Assembly (NCBI RefSeq): GCF_008001235.1
Contig: NZ_CP040751.1
Location: 1-64,000, forward strand
Length of the DNA stretch: 64,000 nt
From: Salidesulfovibrio onnuriiensis
GTDB taxonomy: Bacteria > Desulfobacterota > Desulfovibrionia > Desulfovibrionales > Desulfovibrionaceae
Direction: 5' to 3'
The notes under the pieces are model-generated. The model was not told the DNA's origin. It made no database searches and saw only the letters and a list, made by a program, of their open reading frames with translations. Positions within the stretch are counted from its first letter, which is position 1. Each line of letters begins with the position of its first letter. Below are positions 12,442 to 20,897 of this stretch, one piece after another. Both the position numbers and the translations under genes were made by a program.

Positions 12442-13764
12442 ATGAAACGCCTGCTGATAGTCTTCTGTCTCATATTTCTTCTCGCCCCGTCCGCATACGC
12501 CGGGGCGGACGGCACCACGTCCCTCAAGGAAAGCGTGGTCATGGCCGTCAAGCAACACCCGCAAATCAAGGCCCTGCTGCACAACAGGGAGGCCATGTCC
12601 AGAAACCTGGCCGCATCCCTGGGACGCTTTTTCCCGTCCCTGGACCTGACCTCGAAATACGGTTTTCAGGAATACAGCAGCACCACGACGCGCAACGACG
12701 GCTCCGACGAGAGGCAGCGCACCGCCACCGACACCACCGTGGCCATGACCCTGAACGTGTTTGACGGCATGGACCGCATATACACCTACCAGGGTTCGGA
12801 GGCGCGCCTGGAATCCGCGGAATACCGCCTTCGGGACAATGTGGAAACCGTTGGGCTCGATGCAATCCGGTCTCATCACGATGTCGTGCGCGAGCGGTTA
12901 CTGGTTACACTGGCCCAGGACAATGTGGAAAAGCACAACGAGCTCCTCGACTCCATCACCGAACGCGTCATGGCCGGAGCCACCAGCCGGGCCGACGAAA
13001 CCCAGGCCAAGAGCCGCCTTGCCCGGGCCTTCACCACCCTGATCACCTATCAGGGCAACCTGCGTGCGGCCGAGGCCAGCTACACACGCGTCACGGGCAA
13101 GACCCCCGGCGCGCTCGCCTCCCCGGAATACCACCCCGAGCTGGTTGCCGACATGGATTCCATCATGAAGCGGACCATGGACAACAACCCCAAGCTCAAG
13201 GCTGGAGAGGCCGACCTGCACGCCAAGGAAAAGGACGAAAAGGTCACCCGCTCCGATTATTTCCCCAACGTGGATGTGGTGGTCAGCTCGCGCAACACCG
13301 ACAACCTGGATGGATCCGACTCCTATCTGCGGGACAACCGGGCCATGCTGGAAATGTCCTGGAACCTGTTCAGCGGCGGCACCGACTACAACGAGACCCA
13401 GGCCGCCAAGGCCCGGACCAAGGAGGCCGCATCCACGCTCCAGGACACCACCGACGACCTCATCCGCCAGGTGGTCACGGCCTGGACCGAGTACGAGACC
13501 GCGGTCAGCCAGGTGGAGAACTACGAACGCGCCGTGGGCTACAGCGTGGAGACACGCGACATGTACCTGATCCAGTTCAACGTGGGCCAGCGCTCCCTGC
13601 TGGACGTGCTCGACTCCATCAACGAGGTGTTCAGCAACAGCGTCCTCCTGGAAACCGCCAAGTCAAACCGCAGCTACAGCCTCTACAAGCTGATGACCCT
13701 GCGCGGCGACCTGATCCGCACCCTGGAGGTGGCGGACAAGACCTACGATCCGGAAAGCAAGTAG
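12442..13764 (+). CDS. TolC-family outer-membrane pore of the type I secretion system (LapE-like)
   Basis: 440-aa outer-membrane efflux/secretion duct. It has a signal peptide (MKRLLIVFCLIFLLAPSAYA), then the long alpha-helical, internally duplicated TolC architecture: SLKESVVMAVKQHP opens the first half and a QFNVGQRSLLDVLDS segment lies near the end of the second, as is usual for type I secretion TolC proteins. It lies directly after the adhesin on the same strand, with the matching fusion protein and ABC transporter encoded convergently at 16899-20502. Together they should form the channel that exports and, in the LapA model, temporarily holds the adhesin. The start ATG has no obvious ribosome binding site. 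A terminator precedes the gene, so it has its own promoter. Confidence 0.88.
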   Translation: MKRLLIVFCLIFLLAPSAYAGADGTTSLKESVVMAVKQHPQIKALLHNREAMSRNLAASLGRFFPSLDLTSKYGFQEYSSTTTRNDGSDERQRTATDTTVAMTLNVFDGMDRIYTYQGSEARLESAEYRLRDNVETVGLDAIRSHHDVVRERLLVTLAQDNVEKHNELLDSITERVMAGATSRADETQAKSRLARAFTTLITYQGNLRAAEASYTRVTGKTPGALASPEYHPELVADMDSIMKRTMDNNPKLKAGEADLHAKEKDEKVTRSDYFPNVDVVVSSRNTDNLDGSDSYLRDNRAMLEMSWNLFSGGTDYNETQAAKARTKEAASTLQDTTDDLIRQVVTAWTEYETAVSQVENYERAVGYSVETRDMYLIQFNVGQRSLLDVLDSINEVFSNSVLLETAKSNRSYSLYKLMTLRGDLIRTLEVADKTYDPESK

Positions 13765-13789
13765 GCGTTCATCAACAAGGACTTCCCCA

Positions 13790-13819
13790 GGGGTGCGGTA
13801 AAAACCGCACCCCTTTTTT
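13790..13819 (+). terminator. Rho-independent terminator after the TolC-like gene
   Basis: GGGGTGCGGT and ACCGCACCCC pair around an A-rich loop and are followed by six T residues, about 25 bp after the stop codon. Confidence 0.92.
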
Positions 13820-13973
13820 GCGCTCGGTGAACCAAGAGCCGCCCCGCACAACCGCAAAGGGCGCAGCTCCTTGTGGCCCAGCTTCAACACGCCCTCCGCC
13901 GTGAATGCTCCAGCCGGAACAGCCTTCCTTCTACCAGGGGCTGCAGGGGAATTCCCATACACGCGGAAGATAC

Positions 13974-14009
13974 GAAAAAGCCCCCCGCGCCGCATGACGC
14001 AGGGGGCTT
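13974..14009 (-). terminator. Rho-independent terminator of the minus-strand secretion/receptor operon
   Basis: On the minus strand AGCCCCC...GGGGGCT forms a stem followed by TTTTTC, about 24 bp beyond the stop of the HD-GYP receptor gene. It ends the operon that runs from 20502 to 14033. Confidence 0.8.
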
Positions 14010-14032
14010 GCAACCAGATGGAAACGACCGGA

Positions 14033-16105
14033 TCAGGAACTCTGGTCCAGGAGGCGCTCCCCGGCGGGGGAGGTAATGGCCTCGGACAGGGCCTGGAGCA
14101 CTGCCGGATCGTACTTGTCGCCCATGTCGGTGAGAATGCGCAGCACCTCCTCGGGCTTCATGGCCCCGCGGTGGGCCCGGGGGCGGATCATGGCGCAGAA
14201 GGCGTTGAGCACGGACAGGATGCGCGCGGGCAGGATGATGTCCTCGCCCTTGAGCCGCTTGGGATAGCCCGAGCCGTCCATGCGCTCGTTCATCTGATAA
14301 ATGGCCCGCAGCACGCCCTCGTCGATGTCGATATCCTTGAGGATGCGGTAGGCGTATTCCACGTGGGTTTCCATGACCTCCTTCTCGTCGTCGGTGAGCC
14401 GTTCGGGCTTGGTCAGGATCTCCTTGGGCACGAACATCTTGCCGATCTGGGAGAGGTTGGCCGCGGTCTCGATCTCGGCCACGTCGATCTCGTCCAGGTT
14501 CAGGACCCGGCCCACTTCCACGGCCAGCCCGGCCATGAGCTTGGTGTGCCCGCCGAGATAGGGGTCGGCCGCCTCGATGGTGCTGCCGAGCGCCTCCATG
14601 GCCCTGCGGATGAGCCGCTTGTTGCGCTCCTGTGCGGCCACGAAGTCGGTGATGTCGCGGAAGACCTCCACCACGCCCAGGCAGTTGCCGTGGTTGTCGT
14701 AATAGGGCGACTTGGAGATCTGGAACTGGTGACGGCGGGACTGCAGGTAGATGGTCTCGTTGATGATGACCTTGCCCTTTTCCTCCAGCACGGCAGCATC
14801 CGCGGCGGTCAGGCGCTTGGCCGTGTCGAATCCGAACACGGCCTCGGTATCCATGCCCAGTATCTCGTGCTCGGCGCGGCCCACGGCCTGGGCGAATGCG
14901 TCGTTCACGTAGATGTACCTGCCGTCCAGGTCCTTGAGGGTGATGAATTCCTGAATGTTGGCGTTGATGGAATCGATGAACCGCTTCTGCTCATCGATCT
15001 GCGCGGCCAGGGCCCGGAACTGCTCGGCGCTGCGCTGGTTGTACACCCCGGTCTGGACCCACCAGGCCAGGCCCGCCGCAAGCAGGATGGCCAGGATGGC
15101 CAGACCGGCCATGATGTAGGACGTGCGCGAATAGGCCTGGATGGAGGCGGTGCCCGCCGTGAAGTCCATTTCCTGGACCACCCACCACTGCGGGCCCTCG
15201 ATGCGCATGCCCATGGAAAAGACCTTCTCGTCCTCGTTGGAAAGGCTGGTGCGCTCGGCAAAGGGCATGTTGCCCTTGTCGTCCAGCTCGAACTGGGCCG
15301 TGACCTTGGAGAACCCTTCCGGGGTCCAGGGGGTCACTTCCAGGAATCCGCTCGCGGTCCGCTGCATGAGCCGGGTATGCTCGCCCTTGGCCGAAAGGGC
15401 CGAATTGGAAAGCAGCTCGGTGATCTTGCCGGTCACCTGGCGGGTCATCATGAGCACGCCCACGGGATGGGCATGCTCCTCGTCCTCGGGCGGATAGATG
15501 GGCACGTAAATGTCCATCTCCAGGCCCTGGGGCGTCTTGCGCAGGGGCGAAACCAGGGGGACGCCCTCCTTGTAGGTGCTTTGGACCAGGGCGATCTCGG
15601 CCTCGGACATGGGCGGCAGGTAGCCGTCCGTGGCGATATAGGCCACGCCGTTCCAGTTGAGCACCCGGGCATAGAGAAAACCGGAATAGGTGCAGAACTC
15701 GCGCAGGATGTTCTGCATCATGGGCAGTTGGGCGGCCAGATCGGCCCCCTCCCCTTCCACATCGCCCCCGGCGCCGAAAATGGCGGCCAGATCGCCGGAA
15801 ATGCCGTCCACCTCGGCGGCGTAAAGCCGGAAGAGGTCGGACTTGATGAGCCTGTCGCCCCGGTGGGCGAGGTCCGAGAGCCAGGCCTCGAACACGTCGG
15901 CGCGGCCCTGGGCCACCAATCCGAGGCGATGCTCCACGTTGCTGACCAGCTCGGCGCGCTTGTCGCCGACGGTCCGGTGGGCAAAGAACAGGCTGCCCAT
16001 GGTGATGATCAGGGCGAAGACCACCACGATGCCGACCTTGAGGCCGTGGCCCGCCTTGCCGATCCCCCTGGGAATCTCCTCTCTGGGTTGTACTTTCCGT
16101 TCCAT
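14033..16105 (-). CDS. Membrane PAS/HD-GYP protein with degenerate catalytic motif, candidate c-di-GMP receptor (DvhD-like)
   Basis: 690-aa inner-membrane sensor. Order: transmembrane helix at about 23-45, a large periplasmic domain (Cache-like, about 50-330), a second helix at about 335-360, a PAS domain (about 375-490) and an HD-GYP domain (about 500-685). The GYP signature is kept (DGSGYP near residue 614), but the metal-binding signature LHDIGK reads LSQIGK (near 552), the expected HHE before DGxGYP reads MNE, and the later aspartate is N (SVLNAF). Phosphodiesterase activity is therefore unlikely and ligand sensing more likely. It lies 3 bp after the LapG-type protease gene in one operon. 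In D. vulgaris the LapD role is reported for an unrelated protein, DvhD; this gene sits where such a receptor would. Orthology is inferred from context. Confidence 0.82.
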   Translation of the reverse strand: MERKVQPREEIPRGIGKAGHGLKVGIVVVFALIITMGSLFFAHRTVGDKRAELVSNVEHRLGLVAQGRADVFEAWLSDLAHRGDRLIKSDLFRLYAAEVDGISGDLAAIFGAGGDVEGEGADLAAQLPMMQNILREFCTYSGFLYARVLNWNGVAYIATDGYLPPMSEAEIALVQSTYKEGVPLVSPLRKTPQGLEMDIYVPIYPPEDEEHAHPVGVLMMTRQVTGKITELLSNSALSAKGEHTRLMQRTASGFLEVTPWTPEGFSKVTAQFELDDKGNMPFAERTSLSNEDEKVFSMGMRIEGPQWWVVQEMDFTAGTASIQAYSRTSYIMAGLAILAILLAAGLAWWVQTGVYNQRSAEQFRALAAQIDEQKRFIDSINANIQEFITLKDLDGRYIYVNDAFAQAVGRAEHEILGMDTEAVFGFDTAKRLTAADAAVLEEKGKVIINETIYLQSRRHQFQISKSPYYDNHGNCLGVVEVFRDITDFVAAQERNKRLIRRAMEALGSTIEAADPYLGGHTKLMAGLAVEVGRVLNLDEIDVAEIETAANLSQIGKMFVPKEILTKPERLTDDEKEVMETHVEYAYRILKDIDIDEGVLRAIYQMNERMDGSGYPKRLKGEDIILPARILSVLNAFCAMIRPRAHRGAMKPEEVLRILTDMGDKYDPAVLQALSEAITSPAGERLLDQSS

Positions 16106-16108
16106 GGT

Positions 16109-16891
16109 CTACTCCATCTGGTTGTTTTTTTCGGGTTCCCTTGCGGTAAGGGTCCCGTTGTCGCTGTTGTTCCTATCCTGGACGCGGGCCGTGGGAGCGG
16201 CCTGCGTCTTCTTCTTTTTCATGGGAGGCACGTGCATCCAGCGGAAACGCTCGTTGACCGAGTACTGGGGCACATAGTGGGTGTAGCGCTTGTGGGACAG
16301 CACCATGACCGTCTGGTTGTCCAGGATGTAGATGTCGTCGGGCAGGTACACGGCCAGCACGGCGTGGCCGATGTTGCGGATCATGTCCCGGACCGCCACG
16401 ATGCGCATCTGGCCCGGGGAAAAGCCCAGCTCCTTGAGCGCATAGTACTTGGCGATGGCGTAATCCTCGCAGTCGCCCGACTTCTTGAGAAATTCCACGG
16501 GGGTGGCCCAGTAGTCGCGCTGGCCGTAGTTGGACATGTCCAGGCGGTACGGCCACTGGTTGAAATAGCGGTTCACGGCCTTGAGCCTTTCCAGGGGGGG
16601 CTTGCCCGCCACCGACTTCTTAAGCTTGAGCCAGCCCGCCTTGGAGGGCAGCCTGTCCATGGAGCTGTCCTTGAAATAGCCCCGCCACAGGGCCATGCGG
16701 CGCAGCACCCCCATCCACTTGGGCAGCTTCTTTATCTTGCCCTTGAACTCCAGGGTGTTGAACAGCCTGGGGGGCTGGGCCTTGTCCGCCGCCCGGACCC
16801 CGGACGCGCTCCATACCGCCAGACACGCGGCCACAAGGACCGCGTACAGCAGGCCCCGTGCGGCCCGTGGTATGAAGCTGGGGGCGGCCAT
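16109..16891 (-). CDS. LapG-type periplasmic transglutaminase-like cysteine protease (DvhG-like)
   Basis: 260-aa BTLCP/peptidase C93 protein predicted to cut the adhesin N-terminus in the periplasm. It has an N-terminal signal peptide. The catalytic triad is visible as Cys in GDCEDYA (about 141), His in GHAVLAVY (about 176) and Asp in YILDNQ (about 190). Their spacing and the acidic residues flanking the cysteine match calcium-dependent LapG. The start at 16891 was chosen because MAAPSF begins the signal peptide and lies 7 bp after the preceding stop, with a GGGA ribosome binding site; a longer frame upstream overlaps the fusion-protein gene. The C-terminal tail is lysine-rich. Genes for the transporter lie upstream and for the HD-GYP receptor downstream. 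Confidence 0.9.
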   Translation of the reverse strand: MAAPSFIPRAARGLLYAVLVAACLAVWSASGVRAADKAQPPRLFNTLEFKGKIKKLPKWMGVLRRMALWRGYFKDSSMDRLPSKAGWLKLKKSVAGKPPLERLKAVNRYFNQWPYRLDMSNYGQRDYWATPVEFLKKSGDCEDYAIAKYYALKELGFSPGQMRIVAVRDMIRNIGHAVLAVYLPDDIYILDNQTVMVLSHKRYTHYVPQYSVNERFRWMHVPPMKKKKTQAAPTARVQDRNNSDNGTLTAREPEKNNQME

Positions 16892-16898
16892 GTCGTCC

Positions 16899-18233
16899 CT
16901 AGCGCTCTCGCAGCGCGTTCTGCTTGGCCTTGAGAATGGGCTTGAGCAGATAGTCGAGCACCGACTTCTTGCCCGTGAGCACATCCACCTGGGCGGTCAT
17001 GCCCGGAATGATGGGCAGCTTCTCGCCGTGGTAGCTGAGGGCGTTCTCCTTGGTGCGCACCTTGATGATGTAGAAGTTGTTGCCCTTCTCGTCGGTGATG
17101 GTATCGGCGCTGATGTGCTCCACCGTACCTTCCAGCCCGCCGTAGATGGAAAAGTCATAGGCGGTGATCTTGACCTGGACCTTCTGGTTGGGGCGCACGA
17201 AGGCGATGTCCGAAGGCTTGATCTCGGCCTCCACCAGCAGGGTGCTGTCCAGGGGCACGATCTCCATGATGGACTGGCCCGGCTGCACCACGCCGCCCAG
17301 GGTGTTGATGAGGATGTGCTTGACTATGCCCCGAACAGGGGAACGCACGTCCGTACGAGTGACCCGGTCGCTGCCCGCGCTCAGGGTCTCCTTGATGGAG
17401 GTCAGCTCCAGCCTGCGCTCGTTGAGTTCCTTGAGCGCCTCGCTGCGGAATTCCACCTGTTTCTGGGCGATGCGGCTCTTCTCCTCTTCCGCCGCGGCCT
17501 TGACGCGCGGGATGCCCAGGGTCAGGGCCTCCACGTCGCCGCGCAGCTCCAGCACCTTCTGCTCCAGGGACAGGAAGTCCAGCTCGGAATGGATCTGCTT
17601 CTCCACCAGGGGCTTGGTGATATCGCGCTGGCGCTCGGCCACCTTGAGGCTCTTGAGCAGCTGCTTGCGCCGCCCTTCCATTTCCTCCACTTCCTGCTTC
17701 TTCTGCTCGTACTCGCTCTGCAGCAGGCTCAGCTCGATCTTGAGCTGCTCCTTGCGGGCCCGGTAGATGCGCATCTGGTCTTCCACAATCTGCGGGGCCT
17801 CGCCCATGAGGTCGTCGGCATAGACCGGGATGGTCCCGTCCACCTCGGCCTGCAGCCGGGAAATGGACGCCCGGAGCTCCCGGGACTTGGCCTTGGCGTC
17901 GCGGTAGAAACTGGCCGCCTGCTCGTTGCGCAGGCGGCAGATCAGGTCGTCCTTTTCCACCCGCTGACCCTCGAACACGAATATCTCGCTGAGGATGCCG
18001 CCCTCCAGGTTCTGGATCTCCTGGACGCGCTGGGAGGGAATGACCCTGCCGAACCCGCGGGTGACCTCCTCCAACTCGGCCAGCTTGGCCCAGATCAGGA
18101 AGCCCACGAACATGAGCAGCACGGACGTGGACATGATGTAGGCCACCTTGCGGCCGGTGCCGTAGAGGGCCTGGTCCACCTCGGACATGTACAGCAGCGC
18201 TTCCCTGTCGATTTTTTCTCTTTTATTCTTCAT
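16899..18233 (-). CDS. HlyD-family membrane fusion protein of the adhesin type I secretion system (LapC-like)
   Basis: 444-aa periplasmic adaptor linking the ABC transporter to the TolC-like pore. It has a short cytoplasmic N-terminus, one transmembrane helix (about 30-50), a biotinyl-lipoyl half-motif (EIQNLEGGILSEI), a long coiled-coil hairpin (about 110-290), the second lipoyl half (VRSPVRGIVKHI) and a beta-barrel end. The ATG at 18233 follows GAGGTG closely; a GTG two codons upstream is the alternative. It is 7 bp after the ABC transporter stop and 7 bp before the protease start, so all are in one operon. Confidence 0.92.
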   Translation of the reverse strand: MKNKREKIDREALLYMSEVDQALYGTGRKVAYIMSTSVLLMFVGFLIWAKLAELEEVTRGFGRVIPSQRVQEIQNLEGGILSEIFVFEGQRVEKDDLICRLRNEQAASFYRDAKAKSRELRASISRLQAEVDGTIPVYADDLMGEAPQIVEDQMRIYRARKEQLKIELSLLQSEYEQKKQEVEEMEGRRKQLLKSLKVAERQRDITKPLVEKQIHSELDFLSLEQKVLELRGDVEALTLGIPRVKAAAEEEKSRIAQKQVEFRSEALKELNERRLELTSIKETLSAGSDRVTRTDVRSPVRGIVKHILINTLGGVVQPGQSIMEIVPLDSTLLVEAEIKPSDIAFVRPNQKVQVKITAYDFSIYGGLEGTVEHISADTITDEKGNNFYIIKVRTKENALSYHGEKLPIIPGMTAQVDVLTGKKSVLDYLLKPILKAKQNALRER

Positions 18234-18240
18234 GCCCACC

Positions 18241-20502
18241 TCACATGGAAACCTTGATCTTGCCGGACTTGAGCCCTTCGAGCACCGCCTTCTTGGGTCC
18301 GTCCACCACGATGCGGCCCTTGTCCATGATCACCAGCCGATCCACCAGGTCGAGCATGGAATGGCGGTGGGTGATGAAGATGACCGTCTTGTCCTTGATG
18401 GCCTGCTCCAGCTTCTGCAGGAAGCGATACTCGGACTGGTTGTCCATGTTGCTGGTGGGCTCGTCCATGATCAGCACTTCCGGGTCGGTCAGAAGCGCCC
18501 GGGCAATGGACACGGCCTGGCGCTGGCCCCCGGAAAGGGAGGAGCCGCGCTCGCCCACCTTCATGCCGTACCCGGCCGGGTGGTCCTTGACGAACTCGTC
18601 CACCCCCGCGACCTCGGCCGCGTTCTTGATGGTCAGGTCGTCGGCCTCGGGCAGGCCAAAGGCGATGTTGTCCTTGAGGGTGCCGTAGAAAAGCAGCGGG
18701 TCCTGGGAAACATACCCCACCTTGCGGCGCAGGTTGGCCACGTCGAGCTGGCGCAGGTCGATGTTGCCCAGCTTCACCGCGCCCTTGACCGGCTGGTACA
18801 GGCCCACGCAAAGCTTGCCCAGGGTGGACTTGCCCGCGCCCGTGCGGCCCACGATGCCCACCTTTTCCCCGGGCCGGACCACCAGGTTGATGTCGCTGAG
18901 CACGGCCTTGTCCGTTCCCGGGTAGCTGAAGGAGACATCCTCCAGGGTCAGGGAGCTTTCGATGTCGCCGTAGTGGAAGGTGTCCTTGTCCTCGGGGCGC
19001 TCGCTGGGCATTTCCATGAGCATGTTCAAGGCGTTGAGCGCCATGCGCGACTGCTGGAACCGGGAGAGCAGCCCGGCCACGGCGCTGAGCGGGGCCATGG
19101 CCCTGCCCGCCAGGATGTTGCAGGCGATGAGCCCGCCCACGGAAAGCTCGCCCTCGGAAATGAGATAGACCCCGATAATGACGATGGCCACGCTGACCAT
19201 CTGGGTCACGTAGACCGAGAAGGTCACCGAGATGTTGGCCAGCACCTTGGCCCGGCTGCTGGACATGGCCGACATGCCCACCACGTTTTCCCACCGGGCC
19301 TGCATGCGGCCTTCGGCCATGCTGGTCTTGATGGTTTCCAGGCCCTGCACGATCTCGAAGAGCAGCGCATGCTTCTGGGTGCTCTCCTTGTAGTGGGTCT
19401 CCACCACGTGCTGGAACGGCATCTGGAGAAAAAAGCCCACCAGGATGACCACGGGCACGGCGACAAGCACCGGCAAAACCATGAGCCCACCCACGTAGTA
19501 GATGACCCAGATGAACAGGAACAGGAACGGCAGGTCGATGAGGGCCACCAGGGAGCCGGAACTGAAGAATTCGCGCAGGGACTCGAACTCGCGCACGTTG
19601 TTGGCCACGGCCCCCGCCGACTCGGGCATGTGGTCCAGCCGCGCGGACATGAGGTGCTGCATGATGCGGCTGCCGATGAGCACGTCCGCGTTGCGCCCTG
19701 CCACGTCCACGAAGTAGCTGCGCAGGTTCTTGAGCAGAAAGTCGAACAGGTAGGCGATCGCTATGCCGATGGCCAGGGCCCAGAGCGTGTCAAAGGCGCT
19801 GTTGGGGATGACCCGGTCGTAGACGTTCATGACGAAGAGCGGCGAGGCGATGATGATCAGGTTGGTCATGACGCTGGCCGCGATGACGTGCCGGTACACG
19901 GGCCAGAAGCGCAAAAGCACGTCCCAGAACCAGCGTTTGGTGCGCACCAGCTTGAGGTCCTTGACCCGCTTGTCCAGCTGGGTCTGGCGGCGGCAGAAGA
20001 TGGCGTAGCCCGTGTATTCCTCCTCCAGCTTGACCAGGGGGATGTCCACCTCGTTCATGCCGTGGCCGGGCAGCAGGACCCGGGCGTTGATGCCGTCGAA
20101 ATCCAGCAGCACGCAGGCGTTGCCGCCGCGCAGCAGCAGGATGCAGGGCATGACCAGCTTGGTGATGCTGGTCACCTCGGGCCGGTGCACGGTCTTGGCC
20201 GCAATGCCGATCTGCTCGGCGGCGCGCACGATGGCGGCGGCGGTGATGACCTTTTCCTGCTGGGGAATGCCCGCCTTGAGGGTGGCCGAGGAAACCGGCC
20301 TGCCCAGCAGGCGGCTGATGATGGAAAGGCAGATGACCAGCGGCGGCTGGAAATCGATATCCTTGGGCGAGAGCCGCTCGTCGTTCTGCGCCTCTGCCTT
20401 GGCGCTCGGCCTCGGCTGCGGCTGGGGGGCCTGCCCGGTCGCCTCGGTCCGGGATTCCTCCGGGCCGGGGGCTGCGCCTGCTGTCTTGCTGTCTGGGGAC
20501 AT
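18241..20502 (-). CDS. Type I secretion ABC transporter, permease-ATPase fusion (LapB-like)
   Basis: 753-aa inner-membrane exporter for the adhesin. Order: a Pro/Gln-rich N-terminal stretch, a C39-like domain without catalytic cysteine (as in HlyB/LapB, which bind rather than process substrate), six transmembrane helices, then the ATPase with Walker A GRTGAGKST, signature LSGGQRQ, Walker B VLIMDEP and a switch histidine in FITHRHS. The start at 20502 was chosen because AGGTG lies five bases upstream. An in-frame GTG at 20565 adds 21 residues but has no ribosome binding site. It heads the operon lapB-lapC-lapG-HD-GYP receptor. Confidence 0.93.
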   Translation of the reverse strand: MSPDSKTAGAAPGPEESRTEATGQAPQPQPRPSAKAEAQNDERLSPKDIDFQPPLVICLSIISRLLGRPVSSATLKAGIPQQEKVITAAAIVRAAEQIGIAAKTVHRPEVTSITKLVMPCILLLRGGNACVLLDFDGINARVLLPGHGMNEVDIPLVKLEEEYTGYAIFCRRQTQLDKRVKDLKLVRTKRWFWDVLLRFWPVYRHVIAASVMTNLIIIASPLFVMNVYDRVIPNSAFDTLWALAIGIAIAYLFDFLLKNLRSYFVDVAGRNADVLIGSRIMQHLMSARLDHMPESAGAVANNVREFESLREFFSSGSLVALIDLPFLFLFIWVIYYVGGLMVLPVLVAVPVVILVGFFLQMPFQHVVETHYKESTQKHALLFEIVQGLETIKTSMAEGRMQARWENVVGMSAMSSSRAKVLANISVTFSVYVTQMVSVAIVIIGVYLISEGELSVGGLIACNILAGRAMAPLSAVAGLLSRFQQSRMALNALNMLMEMPSERPEDKDTFHYGDIESSLTLEDVSFSYPGTDKAVLSDINLVVRPGEKVGIVGRTGAGKSTLGKLCVGLYQPVKGAVKLGNIDLRQLDVANLRRKVGYVSQDPLLFYGTLKDNIAFGLPEADDLTIKNAAEVAGVDEFVKDHPAGYGMKVGERGSSLSGGQRQAVSIARALLTDPEVLIMDEPTSNMDNQSEYRFLQKLEQAIKDKTVIFITHRHSMLDLVDRLVIMDKGRIVVDGPKKAVLEGLKSGKIKVSM

Positions 20503-20583
20503 GTGCACACCTGGGTATGTATTGAGGGAAAATTCCCTGATCACCGGCGGTTGTTTCCGTTCCACTATAATATGGCTGCAATT

Positions 20584-20608
20584 TTTCGGGTACCGAAAGT
20601 TTTGTCAA
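20584..20608 (-). promoter_or_regulatory. Candidate promoter/operator of the adhesin secretion operon
   Basis: A minus-strand TTGACA (20608-20603) lies next to a symmetric TTTCGG-GTA-CCGAAA element (20584-20598), about 90 bp upstream of the transporter start. No good -10 box is found at standard spacing, so the promoter call is weak. The palindrome itself is clear. Confidence 0.35.
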
Positions 20609-20729
20609 CCCCGGGATAATTCGGTGATTTCAAGGCGCTGTGCGTTTTTTGCAGCGCCCATGCCGTCTGCCTGCCAGCCCCAAAGATACCATTTCCGGCC
20701 GGGATGGGGAACTGGGGGCTTGGCGGCCC

Positions 20730-20772
20730 TCAAAAATGCAAGCCCCCCGGACGATGAGGGCGTCCGGGGGGC
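20730..20772 (-). terminator. Rho-independent terminator of the rnf operon
   Basis: GCCCCCCGGACG (20742-20753) pairs perfectly with CGTCCGGGGGGC (20761-20772). Read on the minus strand it is followed by TTGCATTTTT. It lies about 125 bp beyond the RnfB stop. A second weaker stem CCGCAG...CTGCGG at 20776-20803 precedes it. Confidence 0.8.
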
Positions 20773-20897
20773 GATCCGCAGAGGTGGTGTGAGGCCCCTG
20801 CGGATAGGAGGTGAGGGTGTGCAAGTCTCACTCTCGGGGTGTCTATGTTATGGCCATGGGAGGTAGCCTTAACAAACTTTGTTGTCGGTGCGGGCGG

